From NCBI GenBank assembly GCA_019155185.1, contig CM032815.1:11502253-11566252 (forward strand): DNA of 64,000 nt, in the 5' to 3' direction. This DNA comes from Beaufortia kweichowensis (Eukaryota; Chordata; Actinopteri; Cypriniformes; Gastromyzontidae). The translations under genes were made by a program, and so were the position numbers. Shown piece after piece: positions 29,931-41,300 of the stretch. Positions within the stretch are counted from its first letter, which is position 1. Each line of letters starts with the position of its first letter. The notes under the pieces are model-generated. The model did no database searches. It saw nothing but the letters and a program-made list of their open reading frames with translations, and had not been told where the DNA came from.

Positions 29931-30559
29931 CACTTTTACTTAACTGCATGGCAAAATGGTTTTCTAATTTCTACATGTCCTACATTCCATATAACTAAAG
30001 GTTAAGAAAACCCAACATGTAATACTTTATTGGATGCTCCATTTGGTCAGTGTACACAATATATAATTAATGCTTGTTAATAACATCTTGGTAGAAAGCA
30101 AGAATCTGGTTGGTATGACTCGGACATAATGATACAGCCTAAACAAAATGCCTTAAAATAATACAAAACGGTTACAACTTTCAAAGAGAATCCATGACAT
30201 AAATTATAAACTTTATAAAAAAGTATTCAATGTTAAAAATAGTAAAAACACCAAGTATGTGATGTCAGCCGCCTCATAGTTCCATATTGTGATCAATTTC
30301 ATTATGCACATTATCTTTCAGTGTCCTCAAAGCAAGAAGCTCAGTTGATTCATTAAGGCTTTGAGCTTTACAACAAGATAGATTAAGTAAATGACAAGGG
30401 GTTCTTTTAATGTAATGAGACTATAATTAGATTCTGGTTCAAGCAATGTGTACATAAACGCGATGACAACAGTAAAGGTTACATTACTAGATGATTCTTA
30501 CCAAAATCCTGATTAAAATGAAATATGTTTCATGTTGCACAGCAAGAGTGAGAACATAT

Positions 30560-30755
30560 TTTATGGGTAGTTGACAAAGTCTATGTCCTATGGTGTGACA
30601 TACAAAAAATGTAGAAAAAAACTCCTACTTGTAACTCGAGCAATGAAGATAAACCTCTCATGCTATTTGTATATTTTTTTGTATAACGTTTTTTTTACAT
30701 TTTTGGTGTCACACCATAGGACAGACACACATATTTATTTGCCAACTACGCCTAT
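30560..30755. mobile_element. palindromic element downstream of ror2
   Basis: Inner arms GTCCTATGGTGTGACA (30585) and its exact complement (ending 30722) bound a 138-bp hairpin, with further pairing CAAAAAATGTA / TACATTTTTGG. Outer arms GGGTAGTTGACAAA and TTTGCCAACTACGCC extend it to about 196 bp. It lies 170-365 bp beyond the ror2 stop codon, so it may fall in the ror2 3' UTR. Confidence 0.75.
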
Positions 30756-30924
30756 GTGTGTTTGTGTGTATATGTATATATATGTATATACACATAAACG
30801 CGATTGGACAGCGTCATGTGTTCCTACATCAGTGGCTGCTGAAAAACCATAAATAACATACCACAACCACAAATAACATTTAGTTCATGTGTCATTTACT
30901 GGTTCCCCTTAAGTTTTTAAAGTC

Positions 30925-32352
30925 CTAGGATTCTAAGTTCATTTCGTTGTACTCTGTCTGTGGACTGTCATTGTCCCCAAGGAGCTCTGTTTCAGTAACA
31001 GACAGGTCTTCATTATGCTGATCATTCTGACAGGCCCCATCAGCTTTATTGTTCTCTCTTGCTTTTTGTTCTTCATTTATAAAAGCTGCCTTCTCTGTGC
31101 CAGATCCAGTGGAAGGTGCCGTAGTGACATAACCAGTGCTAGTGGAGCCACTTCCACTGTGGTGCGATCCAGCCTTAGCAACCATATGTGGGTGCAACTG
31201 CTGTGGAGGCATCTGCATTTGGATCTGCATTGGGTAGAAGTTTTGCAGATATGGATAGGCGGGTACTGGCTGGTAGCCATTGACTGGAATGTAGAGTTGA
31301 GGTGGTACCATTGGGCGCATCTGGCCCTTCATGGGGACAAACTGAGGCTGAGAAAATGGGGATGCCTTTTTGGGACTCATATAGCGGACGTTACTAATGT
31401 TACTGACAGGGCTTGTGCTTAAGGAGCTGGTCTGGGTGGTGTTGCTCGCCCCTGAGGTCTGTGCAGAGCTGTTGTAGTTAGACAAGCTCTCCCAGGTGCG
31501 CAAACGTGCATGTATATCTTTGAAACGTGGCCTCCGTGTGGGGAACTCATTCCAGCACTCCAACATAAGTGTGTAAATCCAGGCTTGACAGTCATCTGGG
31601 CAGGAAAGTACTTGTCTGTTGCGTATCATCTCAATCACATCTTGGTTGGAATAGCCACAATAAGGTTGAAGGCCATAGCTGAATATCTCCCACAACACCA
31701 CTCCATAAGACCAAATATCTGAATCAGTGGAAAACTTGCCATACAGTATAGCTTCTGGGGACATCCAACGAATAGGGAACGGACTAGTGCCCATCAACTT
31801 ATAGTAGTCAGCAGAGTAGACCTCTCTCAACAGCCCAATGTCCAAGATCTTTACATTAAGCTTATCACATACGAGGATATTGCGAGTAGCCAAATCTTTA
31901 TGTACCACATGGTGACTAGAAAGATACTCCATTCCAGCTGCTATTTGTGTGACAATGTGTAGGAAGTCTGCCTGTTCTAGGGTGGATTTTACTGTCCTGT
32001 CGTCATCAGAACTTCCCACATCTGAGTGCGGGGACCGCACGACCAGGAACTCATGAAGATCACCATGGCCTGAATAGCTGAAAATCATGCTCATGGGCTG
32101 TTCTTTAGTTATTACACCTAAAAGGCAGACAATATTGGGATGCTGTAGGCGGGAACGGACCATGGCCTCGAGGCGAAATTCCTCTCTGAGTGTACCCTCA
32201 TCTTTGTCTTTTACTGTCTTTATGGCCACCACCTGGGTCTGTTCACCTGGGGCTGTACTGTAGAGGTGACCTTTATAGACTTTGCCAAAACGGTCTTCTC
32301 CAAGCTCTTCCATAAAACGAACGGCAGATAGATTGATTTCTCTAAGCTTTTG
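30925..32352 (-). CDS. ror2: ror2 exon 9: kinase domain and C-terminal tail
   Basis: A 476-codon last exon from a TTTATAG acceptor to TAG. It begins QKLREINLSAVRFMEELGED. Kinase motifs are GEDRFGKV (glycine loop with only two glycines), VAIK lysine, HKDLATRN catalytic loop, DIG in place of DFG (human ROR2 has DLG), activation-loop REVYSADYYKL and PIRWMSPEA. The tail contains a Ser/Thr-rich block (TSGASNTTQTSSLSTSP), a Pro/Tyr/Met-rich block (PVPAYPYLQNFYPMQ...) and a second Ser/Thr block (HHSGSGSTSTGYVTTAPS), followed by an acidic end (ETELLGDNDSPQTEYNEMNL). This order matches human ROR2. The HKD and DxG residues needed for phosphotransfer are present, but the atypical motifs suggest weak kinase activity. 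Confidence 0.97.
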   Translation of the reverse strand, partial: QKLREINLSAVRFMEELGEDRFGKVYKGHLYSTAPGEQTQVVAIKTVKDKDEGTLREEFRLEAMVRSRLQHPNIVCLLGVITKEQPMSMIFSYSGHGDLHEFLVVRSPHSDVGSSDDDRTVKSTLEQADFLHIVTQIAAGMEYLSSHHVVHKDLATRNILVCDKLNVKILDIGLLREVYSADYYKLMGTSPFPIRWMSPEAILYGKFSTDSDIWSYGVVLWEIFSYGLQPYCGYSNQDVIEMIRNRQVLSCPDDCQAWIYTLMLECWNEFPTRRPRFKDIHARLRTWESLSNYNSSAQTSGASNTTQTSSLSTSPVSNISNVRYMSPKKASPFSQPQFVPMKGQMRPMVPPQLYIPVNGYQPVPAYPYLQNFYPMQIQMQMPPQQLHPHMVAKAGSHHSGSGSTSTGYVTTAPSTGSGTEKAAFINEEQKARENNKADGACQNDQHNEDLSVTETELLGDNDSPQTEYNEMNLES

Positions 32353-35300
32353 CTATAAATAAAAGAAAAGATATTAACAGTCTACTTTTGCATTGTCTGT
32401 ATTTTCAGTTACATTCTGGATATGCTAAAACAAGGAGAGATGAAGAGTACCTGATGCTTGTGCTGATTTAGAAGAGGTAGCTCCATTTCTTGACTTGGCG
32501 AGGCAGTAAGGTGGCGGCGAGTAGGTGTTTCAGCAGACTCCTTTTGCTTGTTGCGACACATGCACACTAAGAAGAATAAGCAGGCAATAACTAGAGGCGT
32601 GGCTATACTGGGAATTAAAATGTACAGTATCTCCTTCTTCATCTTCTCTGGAGGCTCTAGGGGGAAAAAAGACATTTATTTAGTACTTTTTTTGGATAAG
32701 CTAATATATTTAAATAAAAATTGCAATTGCTGAATTTATTAAAACTGTTTATGTTTAAAGATAAGCTACTCACTGCAGGGCTGAACCTCACAGATATCCA
32801 CTCTAACATTGGGGTCCAACGTGAAACACCAGGGGCTTTCCATTTGCCCTCCGGGATTCCTGCAGAAATTGTGCCCTCCTCTAAGTTCAGGGTACTCAAG
32901 AGGGGTCAGATGATGACTGTGTGGATGTTGTAAACCCCAGGGTTGGCACTGGTAGCCTGATTTTGTGACACTGACTGTGCCTTTGTAGTTAGCACCACTT
33001 CCATTATAACACCTGTGATCTGGAGATGAATCTTCAACAAAGATTGACATTTGTTTGGGTTTAGTCTGTATTTCTTGGAATATTAGTCAAGGCAAATCAG
33101 GCTAAATTAAATCATTAGGTCATGGATAAACAATTTTTAGGTGCACCCAACTCGTTTTGCTGGTCCTACGGAGCCACAGTCCTGCAAGAATTTGGCTCCA
33201 ACCTTAATCGAACACACCTGAAGCTAATCAGTTTCTTCAGGATTACTAAGGCTATAGGGAGGTGAGTTTTTTTTTCTCAGGGTTGGAGTCAAACTCTGCA
33301 GGACTGCAGCTCCGTTGGACTGAACTTGCAGAGCCCTGTGGCTAGTTAGTCATTTTCTCATTAATTCTCTTTGAAGTTGCACATCTAACCAGTTACATTT
33401 GATTTCATGCAATTTTTGTTCTTAGTCAATTATAATAATCTACCATTTATCTAGCACAACAATATTATTTTGTCTTCTTTTGTTTATACATTATAACCTA
33501 TTTTTTATTCAGCAATCAGTCGTGTTAACCTACATTGAGGTGGCATGCCAATGCGAATGCAACTCGCAGCTTCGGGTGAGCCAGGGTGGGGTAGCAGGTT
33601 GCATGCGGGCAGTTCTAGCTGCATGAGGATGAGAGGGTTGGAGCGTGCAATGGTATACTCTGCATGACACAAGTCGCTCTCCAAAGCCTCACACTCATCC
33701 CGGCAGAGCTGCCGCCTCCGTGGACCTCTGGTGCCCTCCTCACATAGCGGAAAGACATAATAGCAAAAGGAAGGAATGGCAAACTCGGAGCACTGATCTG
33801 AAAGCTGGGTAGAGGTGCCAATCATGGTAAAGGCCGCTGGATGACGCAACAATAAATATAAAAAACAGAACATTTAGAATGTATATATATATATATGAGC
33901 ATTGTGTGTATGCTGATACATAAGACAAAGATGTAAGATACTGTACATGTAAATTACTAAAAACAGTCTCAATATTGCTTACCAGTAATGCGATTTTCAC
34001 TTTCACCCTGCATTTGTAGAGACTCCACATAAATACTCCTGTTGCCAATGAAGCGAGCACAAGCAATGCCTCGGTACGGCTGGCAGAAGCCCTTTTCGTG
34101 CATTCTAATAAAGACAAGAAGAGCAGAGATAACTAATACTGGTAATGACCAACTCACCTAAAACAAATAACTTTAAAATTCAGATATGTAAAGTCTTTGT
34201 TAAATGCAGATTTAACATAACCTTAAGCACTTAACCATAAGCACCTTGTTTCAGATGTGGCCATTAAAAATGCACGTCACAGAGAAAAGGATCCCACAGT
34301 ATGCCACAGCTAAATATTAAGTATATTGTTTATGTACTACTTGGAAAGAAATAAAATAGTCACAATTCATTTATTTGACCTGTTCAGACTTCAGGCTATA
34401 TATCTAAAATCACTCATTAATTGTTTTTATGTATAGCTAGTGTTACATAAGTATGAAAAAGCAGAACTCTCTGCCTAATAATTCTCGATCGATTCAGATG
34501 TTCAGTTTCGATTCGATTCTGATTATCAAGCTCTCGATTCGATTATTGATTCAATTCAATGACTGTAGATTTAATACAGATCAGAGGTCACACAGGATCA
34601 GGTTATGATTAGGGATGGGCGTTTTCCGCAAATATCACATTCGAATATTTGAGCTCACAAAAAACGAATATTCGAATATTCATTTATTTAAATTAAGTTT
34701 AATAAGACAGACGTTATTTTTAAGTAACATTTATTGTTTCCGTCATTTTTGAACAAGCTTATACACAATAAGCTTAAACATTACGCTACATCGTGTTTTG
34801 TAGCTGAAAACCTTTAACAATGTGTGCAAACAAACAAAAAAGTACAGAGCAAAAGCAAAAAAAGTGAACAAAGAAAAAACGTAAATAAAGCAGCCTGCAG
34901 CAATTAGGCTATTGTACAGAACGTAGCCTACATGCAAAAATATAGCGAAATTCGAATAGCATTTTTATTTATCGAAAAATTACAGCAGACCGAATATTCA
35001 AATGTTCGACTATCTGTGCACACCCCTAGTTATGATCTTTCATTCACAGTTAGGTGTGAAGTGTAATTTAACAAACCAGGTTTCTGTAAAAGCATTTTAG
35101 TCTTTGCAACAAACCTCTTCCTCTGTTAGTGTGTCCTTATGACGATGAGTTTGATTTTTGCATGATTGCTGTGTACTCCTGACATAAATGAAGAAATGGC
35201 TCTCACATTTCTAACATTAACAGTGGCGAGATACTGAAGCTAGAGAAATGCTTTTAATGAATAACATACTCTAAGGAAAGCGTCTGACAAAACATTTAAA

Positions 35301-38300
35301 ACTTGTATCAAATTTGGCAATTTGCTGTGGATTATTTTTAAAACTACCTGCTTAGCTGTGAAGTTGAAACGGATAACTCATAGTCAGGGGGTTTTATTGT
35401 CCAGTCAGGCAAATAAAATTATCTTGCTTGTGCAAAATATTTACTTGTCCCGGACAAGCAGACAAGAGTTAATGTTGAGCCCTGGTGAGCTTAGGCTGTA
35501 ACTTGTATGTGTTATGAGTCGTCAATTTTCACTTCTTTTGCATGTAGCTCAAAATTAGACCATGTGAATTCTGACTTATTTTAAGCAGTGGTCACAAATT
35601 TAAGATACATTTGAAAAACTGGAGATTTTGTTTATTGATAAAATTGGACAAACATAAACATGAAATCATGTTTTCTTTTTTCGTTCTGCAAAAATGTAAA
35701 AAAAAATCATGCAACCATATTACAGCTGCAAATCCATATTAAGTATACAGAATATAAACTTCAATGTATTTTATAATTGTGTTTTCGAACATTTCTTTTT
35801 TATTTCTATAACCTACCACTTAATTATTTGTTCTGAAATGTATTTTTATAAAGCGATCTTGCAAAACTCCAAAAAGTGCTATAAAATAAATGTTAATTGA
35901 ATTTAACGTTTCCAGGATTTAGTTCAAAATGATTCGTTGCAGCCTCTTGACTGATACACGCACAATATTTTCAGAAGTACGTGTAGCGGGTATTCAAAGC
36001 ACCAGTTTTCAGTTTTAATGTAATATCACTGTCTGCTTCCAGTACTACTATACTGGCAACAACCTTCACTTCAATTAGGAAAATTAATCATGGTTTTATA
36101 AAGTAAAAATTTTATAACTATGTTTCTGGCAGATTGATTATTATTTGTATAACCACGTCACGACTAGGACAAATCATTGCACAAAGACAGAATTTGCACA
36201 AGCTCAAGTTTATAGTCTATTCCGCACGTGAGGTTACAAATGAAAGATAGGGTTTAAAAAAATAGGTTTGTGGTTTCTACTGGTCTTCTTCTATTTGGTG
36301 GCCTGAATAGTGTCCACAACCATTATAAGCAGTTATAAATATTGAAAATTATTTCAAATGGCATTTAAAGACTGTGGATTTAATAAAAACCTGGAAGCGA
36401 GTTAGCATTTTAGTCCTTTCAGTTCCATCGCCCCAAAGTGTTGTAGTCCGTTTATAGCCCACGGTTAGCTTTTTATACATTTTATGTACAAGTATATTGA
36501 TATAAAAAACATTTTGCAATATTACAGTTTTTTTCTGTATTTTTGATCAAATAAATGCAGCCTTGATGAGCGTAAGAGTCTTCTTTAAAAAACATTACAA
36601 GTCTTACTGATCCCAAACTTTTGAGCGGCAGTGTATATTGTATTTAGGCTTCAAAATGTAAAAATGTTGTGTTTATCTTGATCTAGATTCAATCTAGATT
36701 ATCTTGCCAGACAAAACATGTAAGCGTCATAACCCTTATTTAATCACAGAGCTTATTTTTGAGATTTCCCATAAGTCTATGGGAAAAATACATAGGCTTT
36801 TGGTAGAGGGAACTCTACCAGCGGCGCTAACTTCCAGTCTGGCCTACAAAAATACGTCATCTCTGGACCACTATATATTGTAATTATTATTATATCTTGT
36901 AAAAATAGGCATAATAGGTCACCTTAAAAAAAAAATGCTCACACAATCACTTGCACATTTACTGTGTGGAAAACATAAACATTGTAACTTACAAAAATAA
37001 ACGCAAATATGGATAGGAGTGTAAAAATAAAGTTAAACAAAGGAAGTACTTACGCATCATCTGTTCCATGAGCTGGGGACTGTCCTGGAAAACACAGACA
37101 CCGAAAGAATTATAAATAAACATTAACGTGGTGCAGCATTTTCGCAAACCTTAATTTGCCACTTCAGTTGGGGAAAGCAAAAGCATTATAATGGAAGGAG
37201 GCAGGAGGTGTGGCACAAACATGCTCCTAAAACTCTCTAGAGTATTATGTGAAATACTGTACATGCTACTGTAGCAAATAAAAAGGATTTTTCCCCACAG
37301 AAGGTCTGTTCTAAAGAAAACATTGGGAAGTTGTTTCCTAAGTAAAGTCTTACTTAAGCATTTTGCCATTTAATACTTTAGTTTATGGGGTGTACAAGAG
37401 CAGGTTTTCATGCTTACATAGTTCATGCTAAACATTATTTTCTTACACATTACTGCATATTTTCTCTGAGTTTGCCAAAAGGTTTCATTCTGATCTCTAT
37501 AAAGCCCCTTCTGACGAAACATTGTGATTAGTTCAGTCGACACACCTTGTAGTTCTTAAAAAAGATCTGGTAAAAGAACCAGAAACAAGGGCGATCCCCT
37601 GCAAAATAAATGTACTTTTGGGCCATTGTCCTGGTTGCATCTGCACCAGCATTAGGAGCTCTAAAGTTATCTGCCGGCCGACAATGTGACCTTCAAAAAA
37701 TAAAACTTTAGGATGCCATGCCTGAAACTAGCTGTGGGTGATGACCAGAAATCTATTACACGGAATGAGCAATCCGTATTTTTACTGTTGTACAGTAAAG
37801 GGCGCTGTTACACATCTTCTGAAAAAGTCTTTAGATTCTTTGTGTGCATCTTAATCAGCTCCCTAGGCCATGAATCAGTATATAATGTACACTAATGGCT
37901 TCTCACATTGGGCACGATAAAGCGTTTTAAAAAGCGGATTAAAAACAATAGATCCCTATGAAGCCCTTCACACTATGGGCGATGATTGCGCCGATTGTCG
38001 ATGGGCGATGATTGTCGATTTTTTTTCCCTGTCGCCCTGCGATGAAACGCGCCGTCTAATTAGATTTAAGCTTTAACTCATATTAACTGTAATGTAAAGT
38101 AACGTACACAATAAGACAAATATAGCCACAAGAGGCAATTATGGGGGTCCATGAAGGTCTGGAAAAATGGGGAACAGATGCTCAACTGGACAATTTTAAA
38201 AAACAGATCCTGTGAATTGTGGATCCAGTTGCTAACATACAAATAAAATTATTTGTGAGATGTTGTTTTAAAACTCTTTTAGAGTGTTTGAACTGAATAA

Positions 38301-41300
38301 TAGATCACTTTATTTGGTTCACCCAGTTCACCCACATATGACAAATGAAGTTGGTCTCATGTTTACAATTTCAATGTCACCAAATTGCAGTAACATATTT
38401 CAGACATCAAACATGTATACCGTCCACATACATGAATACAAATAATTATTTGTAATTATAAAGTAATTATGAAATTATAATACAACTCGGGACACATTAT
38501 CAGTGTATCATGGTTCCATAAAATAATTTAAATGCATTTAAACACTAACAACGGTTTTAGACCTAAAATGTTTATCATGTTATTTTCTAGTCTGCCAGCT
38601 GGTGGACAAAAAATTTACTGCAGCTATTACCTGGCAGTTAAAACGATTGCTCATTATTAAGAATTAGCTGGTCAGCCGACATTTCAGAAATGGCTGAAAC
38701 TCGGCTGTTAGGGTCTGAATGCTCTGTTATCCAAGTTAAAAAAGTTTTGTGAACTTCAATGTTAGTGTATACATGATATAGACATTTTAGTCTGCTAAAC
38801 AATTTTAACGCATGCAAAAATCTTTTGACAACTTTTTGTTATAAGGGTTTGGCGATGATGCATGACACGTTTTGTGTAAATCAAACGAGCGGTCTGGGAC
38901 AAGTTCGAAAAAGTATTTAATGAGCTTCCACAAAATTAAGAGTCCAAAGTCCACTTATCTTTATATGCCAAGTTTCGTTAAGCTTGGACTTTGTGTTCAG
39001 AAGATATTAGCTTATTAGTGAAAGTAGGGCAAACCCAAAGATTTAATTGGCATATATCTTCCAAACGGCCTGATTGATCAAAACTCTTTTGACTACTTTT
39101 TGCCAAGACTGTGTCTAAATAATGCATGCCAAGTGTTGTGAGAATCGGACAAACGGCCTAGACTAAAATGTAATCGAAGATAGTCGTTTTGTAGGGCAAG
39201 TATTCAGAATTCAGGGGAATAAATGATTCTGGCCCATACTGTTGAAGAGATATTGACTAAAACATAAAATTAGCTTGTTATAGCACCACCTAGTGTCAGA
39301 CGGATGTGCGCATACGCGCCCAAGTAAAGGATGGGATTTCTGACCATCCCACTAATGGCGTTTTTCCACTGCATAGTACGGTACAGTACGGATCGGTACG
39401 GCATGGCTCGGCTGCTTTTTCACTGCATTTTAGTATCACTTCGAAGTGGGGACTTGTAGTCATTGTTGAGCAGCCACTACTGCCGTGACCAAATACAATA
39501 CAAACACACACAGCACAGTAGCAATTTCAGGATATACATGCTGGCAATTAATGCCAAAAAGAACGATTAAACAATTAAATTCTCGTTCGTGCATATTGTG
39601 TATAATACTAATAAAATGAATTAAAAACATAACCAATGAAATTTAATATTACAAATAAATAAACAGTTATGCCTGCGACGGCTTGTAATGCATGCACAGG
39701 GAGGTGTCTTGCATGCGCAAGTGTTTTAAAACGAGCTCACGGCTCCTTTGCATTACAAGCCCTCATGTAGATCTCTTGTGCCCTCGAGGATTAATTTACC
39801 TGCATGCGTGCATTAGTTTTGCGCTCGGTTCTTTTTGCCATTGATTTGCAGGCATAATCGATGGAATAGTGTTTCAAAAGTCATACAAACCACTGATACT
39901 GTGGTCAGGGTGACTGTTGCTGAGTATTTTTTTTATTTATTTAAATGTAGCGGGGTTGGTGTGTCGTGTTCCAATGACGCAGGCAGGGACGTTTCTCCCC
40001 AACCAATCAGCGATCTACAGTGTTTACACGTCACATTTTGTTATCGGTACGGTACGCTTGGAACCTCTGCAGATGTGGTACCAAAAAGTAATGGGTACTA
40101 GGTTACGGAGCGCAGTGGAAAACCCCCTAAAAGTGAGCCGTACCGTACCATGCAGTGGAAAAGCGCCATAAGTTTGGTATCTCTGCAACTTACAGTCTCT
40201 GATGCTCAGACGGCAATATTAATAATAAGAAAAGCCATACAAATACAATATGTTCCAGCAATCCATGCTTGGACCCCTAATGAGACATTGTCTGCACCAT
40301 CTCAACCTCATGCCTATTCTCTGGCCTAAAGCTCTCTTTGCTGAGTTGATGTTCCATCTCACAAGCACTATCTGGCCTCTTCTTCACAATTACTTTCTTG
40401 CTACTCTCTCTCTTTTTCCTGTAGTTCACCTGACTTACAGCACTAATGTTCTTTAAAAACCTCATCACTGATCCTACAACAGATTTTAAACATGCCATTA
40501 GATATAAATTCTTCAGGCTCATTAAGTATACAATGTTTTTGTTGTGTGTGTCTAAGTGAGCTGCTGATCTCCGCTCCTTCTGGAGAGAGAGAGAGAGCAG
40601 AGAGAGCACTGTGTTCTGTGATGACAGAGATGGAATTTGTAGATGTACAAATTTTGATTAAAAGAGCAAAATTGACAGCTATGAGATTAAATCTGTCATG
40701 AAATTGATGGGCTGTATAGTGCTATATATTACTGAGATGAAGAAAATAATACAATGCACAGACAAAGGCGACATATAAATGATGCCAAAATTACCTGGCA
40801 TAAACAGTATGTTTAAAAATGTTGTACCATGAAAGGGGTTCAGCCAGTAAACAAACAGATGGTCACTGTTTATTTCCTATTATACTGGGTTAAAACCTAC
40901 TCTGAAGAAGGAGCTTAGTCCCACCAAAAGGCATTCCTGAACTAAAATCTTTTCCTTCCCTAGAGTGTAAACTTGGCAAAAAGCAGGTACTTGTGCCAAT
41001 ACTTAAAGGAACTATTTTGTATGTCGTTTCTGTGTTGTGAAAGTTCTTAATATCTCCTTCTGCAGAGACATTTGAGTGTGGTAACTTGGCAGATCCTTTA
41101 ATGCTCAAACATCAAAATTACACACTAATTAAAACACAAAATAGGGCCCTCAAAATAGGGTGTTTTGGGACCCTGGAGAAGTTTTGACATGACCTGACAT
41201 TTGTGCTTTTTTCAGTAGCTTATAAACATATTAATGCTTGAAGTCACACTGCACTTTATTTAGCACAAACTGAGCTATACAAGAAACGTGTATGTGCACA

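Noticed and set aside
31015..31422. 135-aa plus-strand frame
   Set aside because: Antisense shadow of the ror2 last exon.
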